From Lingula anatina (taxonomy: Eukaryota > Brachiopoda > Lingulata > Lingulida > Lingulidae): a stretch of DNA of 64,000 nucleotides. Shown here piece by piece: positions 47,346 to 59,545 of the stretch. The position numbers and the translations under genes are program-made. The DNA is taken from positions 86,866 through 150,865 of the forward strand of contig NW_019775590.1 of NCBI RefSeq assembly GCF_001039355.2. The letters are read 5' to 3'. The notes under the pieces are model-generated. The model searched no databases, was not told where the DNA came from, and saw nothing but the letters and a program-made list of their open reading frames with translations. Every line of letters starts with the position of its first letter. The first letter of the stretch is position 1.

Positions 47346-48179
47346 ACAATATTTCTCAGTTAACATAAAACTTACCTCGTTTTTTCGTTGATGTCAGGTC
47401 AGGAAATGCAACGTCTCCTCACCTACTGGTTATAATATACCGTCAGAAGCGATACAGACAACTAGATCGCACACGAGAAGCCATCCATTCCCGAAAGTGT
47501 TCATTTGAATATACATACCACGGGGCTGATATCTAAACAAAAGGATTGCAGGGACCGATATAATGAATGAGACGGAGTGACTGCCACGTGCGAAAGATGG
47601 GCAGGAAATCAGCCAACTACTCGCAGAAAAACACTGACCCATGTCTCTGTCAATACACACGCAACCACAAACCATTCAAGTAAATGAAAATGATTGGACG
47701 GTGACCGCAATTAGTCAGTATACGCGGGGAAAGTCCATTCTTTGATATCACCCCATGCGCGGTGATATCAGCGTGTTCTATTCAAATTTAGGGGGTTTGG
47801 GTGGGGAACACGCACGATTTCCCTTTGTATGTATGACAAATAATGCACTGTTACCCCCTCGCCCGATATACACGATAGCATGCCTCGCTGGCGCTCGGCC
47901 TGCTATCGTGATATTGGGCTCGTGGACAGTGCATTATTTACTACATATGATGCACCATTTACCGCCACACGCCGATTGTGTGTCTAAATGTTTTATATTT
48001 GACCTAGAACTTTTTCGTACAGGCGGGGACTTCCATTAACACTCCCGTAGCTTGGCAAATATTAGTATAGAGGTAAAGCGGTAAAGGAAACGCTGGCCAA
48101 CTTTTTGTTTGTCAATTTGTATTACAATGTTACCCGGCGAATTGACCTAGATCTAACGAAAAAGATATGTGATGAAATT
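47346..48179 (+). repeat. Duplicated segment (copy at 63570-64000)
   Basis: Shares ATAAAACTTACCTCG, CTACTGGTTAT, and GGGACTTCCATTAA near its end with 63570-64000. The hairpin at 47838-47941 inside it is missing from the other copy. Confidence 0.6.
47838..47941. mobile_element. 100-bp perfect-ended hairpin (possible mini-MITE)
   Basis: AATAATGCACTGT at the left and ACAGTGCATTATT at the right are exact inverted repeats. Inner arms CACGATAGC/GCTATCGTG and GCCCGATAT/ATATTGGGC continue the stem around a GC-rich loop. The paralogous segment near the window end lacks it. Confidence 0.65.
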
Positions 48180-49050
<871 letters not shown>

Positions 49051-50112
49051 CTTGAATAACATGAAATTTCTTCCAGTATATGACTAACAAAAAGCGTTGT
49101 TTGTTTACCACCTTTTACTTACCATATTGTTTGGAGACCATGTCTTTCTACGAACCAACTTTAACCTGTATTGCTCACTAAACATTAGATGAACAGAATG
49201 TTGATGATATTGGATGTGCACAGTAATAACTCATTCAATGGCGGGGGATAAAATAACTTGTCACTTATAATTAACAATTATTCATAAGTTGTATGGTTCT
49301 GTTTGAAAAGTATATTATGTGAGCAGTTCTGTATTATAGATCTCAAAATAAAAATCCTGCAAAAATGGGCCTCTCGATTATTTAGAGTAAATACTCTAAC
49401 CGTATTTTTTTGGACAGAATTGATGGCAGCCATCTTGTATTTATTAAAAATTGGATAGATTTACTCATATCAAAACATTGTTTGAATTCCTGACTGTGAT
49501 TAATTGAATGAATTTGATATTGGAAGGTATTATCTCAAAATGTACTTGTATCTTGACTTCGGCCGTTTGCTTTTCTAAAATTGCTTATATTTGAGGTATT
49601 TTTTTAAATATCTTCTGTTGTGTTTAATACACTTTTAAAATTTTCTATGACGATACTAGTATGTTCTCAGACTCCCTATGCAATTTTATGGCTGTCAACC
49701 CTGCAAAAAGAGAGGTATGAATGCTTGTATATTGCTTGGTAGAAAAATGAGTTTGAGGTGGTCTAATAAAACTGGGCGTGGCTCGTTAGGTTGAGGGTTA
49801 AACTGAAACTAAGTTATATATCCTGAATGATTTATTTTAAATGCCATTAGTTTTGAAATATTTGCACATTAAGTTGCTTTATTGACAGAAGCTGAAAATC
49901 CAGCCAGGAATGGCCAAAACAGCAAATATCAAATTATAATTACATCTAATGATTTCTTTTGGGACTGTTTCCTACAATGTGTGAAACAATATAATAAATT
50001 TAGTTGAAATCCGTTGACCCCCACCTTGCCACCCTCTGACTGGTCCTATCATGGACGCATACTTAAAAAGCAATTGTGAAATGATGATGGGCTGGTCAAG
50101 ACAAAAATAGTG

Positions 50113-50154
<42 letters not shown>

Positions 50155-50280
50155 GCATTTATTTGTAAGTGGTAACATGTCAAGTCATAGCTCCAATCAG
50201 AAAACAGTTTGTTAAAATCGAAGGCACACTCAGTAATAGATGAAGAAATCACTTAGCCACAGACTCCAAATATCCTGCGT
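49051..50280. other. AT-rich region upstream of the small unknown gene
   Basis: Nothing gene-like. A (GA)n tract lies at 50115-50149, about 130 bp before the candidate start codon. Confidence 0.5.
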
Positions 50281-51888
50281 ATGTACCAAAAAGAAAATAG
50301 CAACAAACAACGTACACCACAAACGGCTTCCGAGAATCTGACCAGGAATGTCAACCTGTTAAGAGGCGTAGCCACCCAACTTCAGGAAGGTTACATCAGA
50401 CCCTTGCAGAAGATGATAGAAGGAGGGGAGAAAGGAAAAATAATGCTGCCGTTTAGAACGAGGTGATGGATTGTCCTTCTTCCTGTGTTGAAGTGCTATA
50501 TACAGTTACATCCTTAAATTATATTTTCAATCTAAGTTAGATAGCTTTCCTATTTTAATCAAAATCAGAAATTAGTGCATGTTACTTTAAAAAATCAATG
50601 ACAATAACTTAAACTAGCGTTGATAGCACGGCATATCATACAGGTACCATTTTAAACCTTTGTTAACCTTTGTGAACTACAAGTGTTACACGTTGTATTT
50701 TTTGTATTATAAAACCTATGGATAAGATTTATGTCAGTGTCATGCAAAACCTGATGCTTACTTATCTTTTTTCTCTACCGTTATTAGATATTACAAACTG
50801 GAAATAATAACCGAGATTTGGTGTGAGCTGACTTCCAAGTTGGAGTGCATAAAGGAGACATTGCAATGTACTCACGGTCTAGCCACGGCGTGTCATTCCA
50901 ACGACAACGAAGTCGAAGTCGTCAGCTTGTTGAACAGAACGAAAAAGGTAAGTTTTTGTTGTATCGTGTGTAAATATGTCAACTGTGAGACATTCATAAC
51001 GCACCATTACTCCAAAAACGTTCAGATGTGATGTTGTCGTCATAAGTAGATTACGGAATGTTGTGACGTCATGGTTAAATGATTGTTATGTCACGCCAAG
51101 GGTAAAGGAGCAGGGGGTAATGATGGAAAACAATATATATAAATGCGACACTTGTCTTCTGATGATCGCACTGTGTTCGAGCTTTAATAACTGAAACAAA
51201 AACTAAATAATGCATGATGTATTATTGAAACTGAAAGGAAAGAAATTTCTGCCCAAATATTTGACCAAATTGTTTTATTTACAAAATGACCCGGCAATTA
51301 CTCTAGTTCAGGCGATAAAGAAATTTGACGGAACTTTCCCACAACAAGTGCCCTGATTGCTGTAGGTGAGATGCATGGTATGGCGAGTCGCAATCGAATG
51401 GAAATTGCGACGTTGGTTTTCAGTTAGTAGGTGATAAAAAAAGGAAACCTCTTACATATGGAATAATATGTTGAGGAAAATAATCTGTTAAAGCATTTTT
51501 TCACTAAGGGTCAACTCAAATTGTTTTTGTGCAGAGACCTGGCAATAATTTTTCAGCACTTTGGTCATTGTTTTCCGAATGTTTACCAATTAGAATCTGA
51601 ATGGCAGTCCCTTTTGCAACATTGAACATTACAGCATCTGCATTGCCTGACTATATTTTGCTTATTTCAAGTGACAAATGTTTACCTAATTATTTATAAA
51701 CCAATTACAGAAACTGGACAACATGGCCAAAATTTGGCTGGAAAAGGGTCATGCATTCAGATCTGATCTTTGACCTTTTATTGTAGGTCAAGATCTCATG
51801 GCTGCACGACACTGTTGAAGACATACTGGACACAACGTGTCGACTAATGGATATTTGGGCCACTTTCTTCTGTGCTCGTGTCCAGTGA
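50281..51888 (+). CDS. Unknown small protein, three-exon model (147 residues)
   Basis: Not recognised. Exons 50281-50462, 50788-50947 and 51787-51888 join in phase (2, then 0) with donors ACGAG|GTGATG and AAAAG|GTAAGT and acceptors TTATTAG and TTATTGTAG. Exon 1 reads TRNVNLLRGVATQLQEGY and KMIEGGEKGK; exon 2 is helical in character with several Cys (LTSKLECIKETLQC); exon 3 gives ISWLHDTVEDILDTTCR and a stop. An alternative frame in exon 3 (about 51820-51990, with ELKQKLPEKYMPPVLEILQ) is open and protein-like, so a one-base frameshift or alternative splicing could extend the protein. Exon 1 has a broken inverted paralogue at 34042-34197 whose ATG lies closer to the conserved part, so the true start may have been lost or replaced here. 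Confidence 0.45.
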
Positions 51889-53149
51889 GGAAAACGGAAA
51901 TTTTAGAATTGAAACAGAAACTTCCAGAGAAATATATGCCACCCGTTTTGGAAATTCTTCAGGTGATTCGATACGCTGACATTGATCACAAGGTACTGGC
52001 TTCAACGCAAAATGAAACTTTAATTAAAAGCTAACTGTCTTTATCTTATTTTTAAATTGTTAAAACAATTTTTGTTTTAATTTTGTCTTCCGTTTGTATT
52101 GACATGAAGAAACACGGTGTTTTCCCGACCGAGCATTATATATGTTTCCAACACAATTGGGACACCAATTACGAGAATTAAGGAGCGGAGATAAGTGTGT
52201 TGTATTATGCCGCAGATATAAAGTTCGTAAGATTAAATTAACGAAGAAGCTTTTCGTTTTAATGAAATTCCCAAGAGTTTCCCAGGCTTGTAGCAACCCA
52301 GTTTCCAGCGGTTGGGGTGTCCACTTTGTTCCAAACATTGACATGGTAAAGCAAAACAGCAACAGTATACCAACACAGTCAGGTATTTTGAACTAGTGGC
52401 TGTATACTTTACACAGTTTTGTAATAAGAAACGGATTTTGATGGACTTTTCACGAAAGGGCTAGAATGGGCCTCCTTGAATTTTCATTCTGATCAGGATC
52501 ACCATCTGCATTGATAGATTTTAAAAATGATGCTTCGCCATTGCGGGAAAGGGTCAATGGCCTTGAGCCCAAAAATCACGAAAGGTGTTTTAAGGTCGTT
52601 GTGCAAAGGGTTTGCTCACAACTGCACTTGTACCACAATTTGGATATGATGCAATCTTACTGAGTTTGTAGATTGTGACATTGGCCAAGGAGGCTGTCAT
52701 GGAGATAATTAATTGATTAACGAAATACAATGCCCAGAATATTTTATTTTCAGTTGGTATACTTAATTCAAATATAATTTGCAGTGAATGTCCAAATAAA
52801 AATGTATTATATATTTGGAAAGAACTGTGTATCCCCTTTTGCATTTTTTTAAATTTCCTTTTCTGGGTGTTTATTCTGAAAGAAAAGAAATGTATACTAT
52901 GAACACCTTGGCCCCTTCATATTAGAGTACTTTTTGGTGCATTCATTCATGTACAAACATTTTTTTTTTCAGTGTTAATATTTTAATAAAATGATTTTAA
53001 TAGAAATGATAAAGTGAAATGGATCATAATTACATTAGAAGTAATATACTTTAAGAACTCCGAAATTTTTGACATCTTAAATGCTTTCACATATTGCCAT
53101 GCATATCAAATGTTGAATAACGCATAATAATAAGCATACATGAACAGAC
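51889..53149. other. Region 3' of the small unknown gene
   Basis: An open stretch at 52142-52396 has no clear splice signals. 52382-52990 is the copy of 38165-38849. The rest is AT-rich with no gene seen. Confidence 0.4.
52382..52990 (+). repeat. Duplicated segment (copy of 38165-38849)
   Basis: Same orientation as the 38-kb copy. The two diverge just where the 38-kb copy approaches the N at 38850, so the exon-like segment seen there has no counterpart here. Confidence 0.7.
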
Positions 53150-55480
53150 TTATGTAAACCTTGCATATGCTATGTACATATCTTAAAGTATTGTATATTG
53201 TCCTTTACCCAATTTTTTATTAGATTCTTTTGATATAGGCATTATCTGACGTCAAATTGCTCAATTTATAATTTATATTTATATTATTTCTTTTTCAACC
53301 ACCGATTTATGTGACCCTTGGTACGGTCTTTAGCGTTAATTTCCGGTTGCTGCCTAGCTATCAATGAGTGAGGTAAGGATGGAGATTCGTTTCAAAACAA
53401 AAAAAGAACATGATCATTACCAAACGTATAATTGATTATTTTTCTTTACAGAATAATGCCGTTGGTCATTTTCAGTAAGTAGTCAAACCTTTGGTCTGCC
53501 TTGCAATAGGGAGTTAAGACGAAACAAATTAATTAAAAAATAAAAAACGTTCAAGAATATTAAATAATCCAATTGTTCTATAATACTTACTCCTGCAGTG
53601 AAATCCGTCCCCACTGTAACCAGCGTGGCAAATACAATATTGGTAAGATGCTGTATCGCAGTTCTCATTGTTGTCAGGCAATTTCGTAAAAGTGTTCATG
53701 TCATAGCATGTGGCGTTTTCCCCGCATTTTGCTGAAAAAAAAAAACGCATGCAGCCACTGGCTCGCAACAGAATACTTGGACATTTTGAACCAACGTAAC
53801 AGGCGATATCATATGAATTTTTCACATAAGTTCCACCTAAACACTGGAATAAGTTAGTTGTGCTATAGTGTATAAACAGAGATCTAAAGCCAAAGGACCT
53901 GTTTTTATGAGTTCCGCCTAATTACTTGAATATGCTAGTTACATTATAGTTAATCAGCATATATCTAGAGCCATATGCCTTGATATCAGTCTATAGAAGT
54001 TACTCTTACATATCCTCTGGTATCAATATTTGTATTGGTCAATTTGCTTTGAATTTTGTATTTGTATTTGTATTTTTGTTGCACGCTTTACAACTTACAG
54101 CTGTCAGCTGTTATCAGTCAATTCTGAGATACAGAATGTATGCATATTAGAAGGGTACGGCTTACCTTTTTTACACCATGTTCCGTGATAACCCTCGGGA
54201 CAAATGCACGACGAAACCGAATTTGTAGTATTCAATACACACGTTGCACCATTCCAGCAGTTATTTAACTGACACTCACCTGAAATGAGATATTGCAAGG
54301 CTAATAAAATGGTAGGCATGCTCTTTCAGTTGAAATTATTCAATTCTCATAATTTGAGCATTAACTTAGACAGGGTAAGGTAAATCCCACTGAAATCTGT
54401 GAAATTCATTTTGTACATAATTTGCACCAGACACTTTATTGCGTACTTATGCTCAGCTTTTTTTTTCTCTCTTCAGAATTAAAAGCACTGGAACTGGACG
54501 CTGTCAATTCTGCATTAATAATGGACCACTTCGCACGATCGACGAATCAAACAATGATGACATTCAATTCACAAAAAAAAAAAAAAAAAAATCTAAAAAT
54601 AATAAATTAATTAATAAATAAATTAAGCAAAAACTCTTGGGAAGACAACACTGTTAATGGATAAATTGTATTAAATGAAGCATAATGTGCTGATATCAAT
54701 TGTTGCAATAGTAAAATGCTTCCTAACATTTTGTTGAGCACAACTATTTCCTGTTATTCACAAAGGATGGTTGTAAGTGTTACAAGGGCAGTACCTACTC
54801 AATTCGCATCTTTCTCCGAAAAAGTCACTGGGACAACTGCACTGGAAGCCAGACGGATCATCAACTTTTTCTTCGCATGTCCCATTATTATAGCAACTGT
54901 CAGGCTTGCATTCGTCTGAAGATAGATGTTGCAAGGCAATTTAAATGTTAGGTATGCTCTATCATCCTTCACTTACATGATGGGAATTTTTGCAATTCAA
55001 ACAATTGAACAGGTAGATCATGCAAATCGTATCGTTTTTTACACTGCTAAGGCTTGTACGCCAAGTCTGAATGTTTTAAAAGTCCATCTACAGAGAGGTC
55101 TCCGTTGTGGTGCAGGAAGTCATGAGTTGCTCCTCATGGCCTGGTCATGCTAAAGAGCATTATAATAGTACCTGCTGCCTCCTTGTTTATTACTCAGCAT
55201 ATTGAGATTGAAGTAAGGAAAAGACCTGGTCATATGGTAGTGATGGTTATTGTAAATGCTAACTAAGAAAGGCACATACAGGGGTATACCGCAGCTTGGA
55301 TTGCTTTCTCCGTGGGGAGATGGGAATGACTTAGAATTAAAAAGATACATAAAAACCAGGCATATAATTATTACAAACAAGCAATGCAATTAAAAAGCAA
55401 GCAAAATGCTGAGACGAAAAATGATACCGTATCTCAGACTTTCAAACATGCTATTGTGCATGAACTTGGATGCATCAAAA
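53150..55480 (-). repeat. Tandem duplication unit 1 of the EGF gene
   Basis: About 2.33 kb, matching 55490-57795 throughout, introns included. Contains three EGF exons and a SINE-like stretch. Differences are scattered, so it is a genuine, not very recent, duplication. Confidence 0.85.
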
Positions 55481-57900
55481 TATTTATTTGTTTGTAAACC
55501 TTTATTTGTAAACCTTGGATATGTTATGTACATATCTTAAAGTAATGTATATTGTCTTTTACCCAATTTTTTTATTAGATTCTTTTGATATAGGCATTAT
55601 CTGACGTCAAATTGCTCAATTTATAATTTATATTTATATTTTTTTTTCAACCATCGATTCATGTGACCCTTGGTACGGTCTTTAGCGTTGATTTCCGGTT
55701 GCTGCCTAGCTATCAATGAGTGAGGTAAGGATGGAGATTCGTTTCAAAAACAAAAAAGAACATGATCATTACCAAACGTATAATTAATTTTCCTTTACAG
55801 AATAATACCGTTGGTCAGTTTCAGTAAGTATAGCCAATCCTTTGGTCTGCCTTGCAATAGGGAGTTAAGACGAAACAAATTAATTTAAAAAAAAAAAACG
55901 TTCAAAAATATTCAATAATCCAATTGTTCTATAAGACTTACTCCTGCAGTGAAATCCGTCCCCACTGTAACCAGCGTGGCAAATACAAGATTGGTTAGAT
56001 GCTGTATCGCAGTTCTCATTGTTGTCAGGCAATTTCGTAAAAGTATTTATGTCATAGCATGTGGCGTTTTCCCCACATTTTGCTGAAAAAAAAAACGCAT
56101 GCAGCCACTGGCTCGCAACATAATATTTGGACATTTTGAACCAACTTAACAAGCGATATCATATGACTTTTTCACATAAGTTCCACCTAAACAGTGGAAC
56201 AAGTTATTTGTGTTATAGTGTATAAATAGAGAGCTTGAGCCATAGGATCTGCTTTTTATGAGTTCCACCTAATCACTTGAATATGCTAGTTATATTATAG
56301 TTAATCAGCAGAAATGTATAGCCATATGCCTTGATACCAGTCTATAGAAGTTACTCTTACATATCCTCTGGTATCAATATTTGTATTGGTCAATTTGCTT
56401 TGAATTTTGTATTTGTATTTGTATTTTTGTTGCACGCTTTACATCTTACAGCTGTCAGCTGTTATCAGTCAATTCTGAGATACAGAATGTATGCATATTA
56501 GAAGGGTACGGCTTACCTTTTTTACACCATGTTCCGTGATAACCCTTGGGACAAATGCACGACGAAACCGAATTTGTAGTATTCAATGCACACGTTGCAC
56601 CATTCCAGCAGTTATTTAACTGACACTCACCTGAAATGAGGATTACAAGGCTAATAAAATAGTATGCATGCTCTTTCACTTGAAATGATTCAATTTTCAT
56701 AATTTGAGCATTAACTAAGACAGGGTAAGGTAAATCCCACTGAAATCTGTGAAATTAATTTTGTACATAATTTGCACCAGACACTTTATTGCGTACTTAT
56801 GCTCAGATTTTTTTCTCTTCAGAATTAAAAGCACTGGAACTGGACGCTGTCAATTCTGCGTTAATAATGGACCACCGCACACGATCGACGAATCAAACAA
56901 AGATGACATACTGTTCAATTCACAAAAAAATCTAAAAATAATAAATTAATTAATAAATAAATTAAGCAAAAACTCTTGGGAAGACAACACTGTTAATGGA
57001 TAAATTGTATTAAATGAAGCATATGTGCTGATATCAATTGTTGCAATAGTAAAATGCTTCCTAACATTTTGTTGAGCATAACTTTTTCCTGTTATTCACA
57101 AAGGATGGTTGTAAGTGTTACAAGGGTAGTGCTTACTCAATTCGCATCTTTCTCCGAAAAAGTCACTGGGACAACTGCACTGGAAGCCAGACGGATCATC
57201 AGCTTTTTCTTCGCACGTCCCATTATTATAGCAACTGTCAGGCTCGCATTCGCCTGAAGATAGATGTTGCAAGGCAATTTAAATGTTAGGTATGCTCTAT
57301 CATCCTTCACTTACATGATGGGAACTTTTGCAATTCAAACAATTGAACAGGTAAATCATGCAAATCGTATCGTTTTTCACACTGCTAAGGCTTTTACGCC
57401 AAGTCTGAATGTTTTAAAAGTCCATCTACAGAGGGGTCTCCGTTGTAGTGCAGGAAGTCATGAGTTTGATCCTCATGGCCTGGTCATGCTAAAGAGCATT
57501 ATAATAGTACCTGCTGCCTCCTTGTTTATTACTCAGCATATTGAGATTGAAGTAAGGAAAAGACCTGGTCATATTGTAGTGTTGGTTATTGTAAATCCTA
57601 ACTACGAGAGGCACATATACCGCAGCGCGGATTGCTTTCTCCGTGGGGAGATGGGAATGACTTAGAATTAAAAAGATATATAAAAAACAGGCATATAATT
57701 ATTGCAAACAAGCAAAAAGCAAGCAAACTGCTGAGACGAAAATTGATACGGTATCTCAGACTTTCAAACATGCTATTGTACATGAACTTGGATGTCGAAT
57801 TGGTCTCTATACACTTACAAGTTTGACTCAGCTGCTTTTGAATGAGAAAGACGCACGTCATCATGGTGAGAGCAAGGCTTGGGCAGAACAACAATCCCAT
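53591..57900 (-). CDS. Secreted EGF-repeat protein (5' part, six EGF domains)
   Basis: Exons 57900-57819 (ATG, hydrophobic signal-like MGLLFCPSLALTMMTCVFL), 57253-57137, 56630-56517, 56082-55942, 54915-54799, 54279-54166 and 53731-53591. Every EGF exon is phase 1 at both ends, the usual modular design. Three EGF types alternate twice: one with CYNNGTC...GFQCSCP, one with CWNGATC...CICPEGY, and a longer one with CGENATC...CICHAGYSGDGFHC. Junction codons are all sense. The block of three exons is duplicated as part of a 2.33-kb tandem repeat. The gene is incomplete: no further exon or stop was found left of 53591. The protein would enter the secretory pathway and could be an extracellular matrix or adhesion protein of fibropellin/Notch-like architecture; no specific orthologue can be named. 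Confidence 0.8.
55070..55330 (+). repeat. SINE-like sequence, copy in duplication unit 1
   Basis: Duplicate of 57405-57665 with a few changes and slightly degraded box B. Confidence 0.4.
55490..57795 (-). repeat. Tandem duplication unit 2 of the EGF gene
   Basis: See 53150-55480. The right breakpoint lies just inside the signal-peptide exon's intron, so the signal exon itself was not duplicated. Confidence 0.85.
57405..57665 (+). repeat. tRNA-derived SINE-like sequence
   Basis: TTGTAGTGCAGG followed 10 bp later by GAGTTTGATCCTC resemble RNA polymerase III boxes A and B. The following CATGGCCTGGTCATGC and CTGCTGCCTCC blocks look like a SINE body. No target duplication identified. Confidence 0.4.
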
Positions 57901-58265
57901 CGTTGCTTGCTTGATGTTAGATACAGTATTTTTATAGCACTTCTATGCTGGAATAAAAAAAGACATTCAGAAGATAGTGGGATAGTGGGAAATATTCAAC
58001 ATCATCGTACATGAATGACAATTATTTAAACTAAAGTGGGCTTGTTTTTCCGAAAACAACTTTCTCGAAGGCGTCACAATCATACTATTCTATGTATAAA
58101 GTGTTCTTCACGTGAACATTTCCAGCAAACAAAAGGTTCTGATCGAGAAGCCCTACGATCCCATGACAGAGTTCATCTTCTAAGATATTACAATACCCGA
58201 TTATTGGCAAATACCAACTCTGCAAGTCGTTTCAGATTATCTAAATAACAGCTGTTTTTCGTTTA
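57901..58265. other. Region upstream of the EGF gene
   Basis: Should contain the EGF gene promoter. No TATA box or other motif recognised. Confidence 0.4.
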
Positions 58266-58959
58266 GCCCCTATTTCACACAGACCACGAATCCCACGAAT
58301 CGCCAGGAATTGACAAATTTCAGGATTCGTGAGGATTCGTGAGATTTTGCCAATTTTCTGGTCTAATTCGACACGCTCACGATTCAGTTACGATACAGGT
58401 GCGATAGTGTTACGAATATTCGTGGGATTCGGCTGGAGTCGTGATATTTTGCCAATTTTCTGGTCTACCTCGACACGCACTAAGATTCAGTTACGATACA
58501 GGTGCGATAGTGGTACGAATATTCGTGGGATTCGGCTGGAATCGCACGAATATTGTCCAGAAATTAACTACGATTTTTTGGAATCCGGAGTTCGTGAACG
58601 GCTCAAAATGTTTGCCACGAATGCCCGATTGATCAAGAATTGCAAGAATTTACTACGATTATATTCGAATCTGTTAAGAACTGATTACGATTCAACCACG
58701 AATCCAGACATTTTCAATTCCTGGCGATTCGTGGGATTCGTGGTCTGTGTGAAATAAGGGCATCAAAGTTTTGGCCACCAATTCCTGTTGGTCAAGAAGT
58801 GCAACAACTGACTACGAATATATATATACGAATCTGTTTTAACAGAACTTCACTTCAACTTAAAAGAACTTCACGATCTGATTACGATTCAACCACGAAT
58901 CGTAAAATTTGTCAATTCATGGCCATTCGTGGGATTCGTGGTCTGTGTGAAATAGGGGC
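58266..58959. mobile_element. TIR element with nested right ends, inserted in a known repeat
   Basis: Left end GCCCCTATTTCACACAGACC, right end its complement at 58959; a second right-end copy lies at 58715-58761. Inside, a segment of about 99 bp is present twice (58343-58440 and 58441-58540). Many ATTCGTG/CACGAAT boxes occur. Related repeats at 46757 and 60104 show the uninterrupted site (TTTTTCGTCTAGCAGAAATG). No transposase. Confidence 0.8.
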
Positions 58960-59545
58960 ATTGGCAGAAATGCTTATTATCCATTCTCAAAGAACATACC
59001 TGCAGGATCGACGAGCGTCCATTAGCACGCTCGCAGAATGGCAACGACTTTCATATCAATCTGTTTGATAGTCTATAGCGATAAATGCATGATGCAATCA
59101 CTTGAAATAAAATTTGCTCTAAATTTGATTGACTCTATGAAATAATTTCATAAAACCGTGAATGTCTTTTCTCACACATTCACTTTTACTCTCTTAAAAT
59201 AAAAAAAAAAGGCGGTTGTTAGAAGTGTGATCTCAGGCAATCGTCTCATTTATTAATCAGTCTTTGGCCTATAAAGGTTAATTGGATTCCTGACCAAGCT
59301 TAAACTAAATACATTAGAGAGAAAGCAATACACTGTACCAGAACCTGTGTTAGGTGCGGATCCAGATATAATTTCTAACAGTCTTCCAAATTATCTTTGT
59401 TGATCCATCCTAGGTTTTTGGACTTATTGCAACAGAAAATATTAAATGCCCGTCAATGTAAATATAAAAAATTCTGACTGTTTTCCGGAAGACCCAGAAG
59501 AAAACTTTGGTCTGCTCCTGGCTGAGACACATTTCACTAGTTATT
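58960..59545 (+). repeat. Recurrent low-copy repeat, copy C
   Basis: Right-part match to 46760-47345. Continues beyond the insertion of the 2028-bp units at 63570-64000. Confidence 0.65.

Noticed and set aside
58329-58757. 142-codon open frame
   Set aside because: Lies in the direct repeats of a TIR element and has repeat-like composition; no transposase motif.
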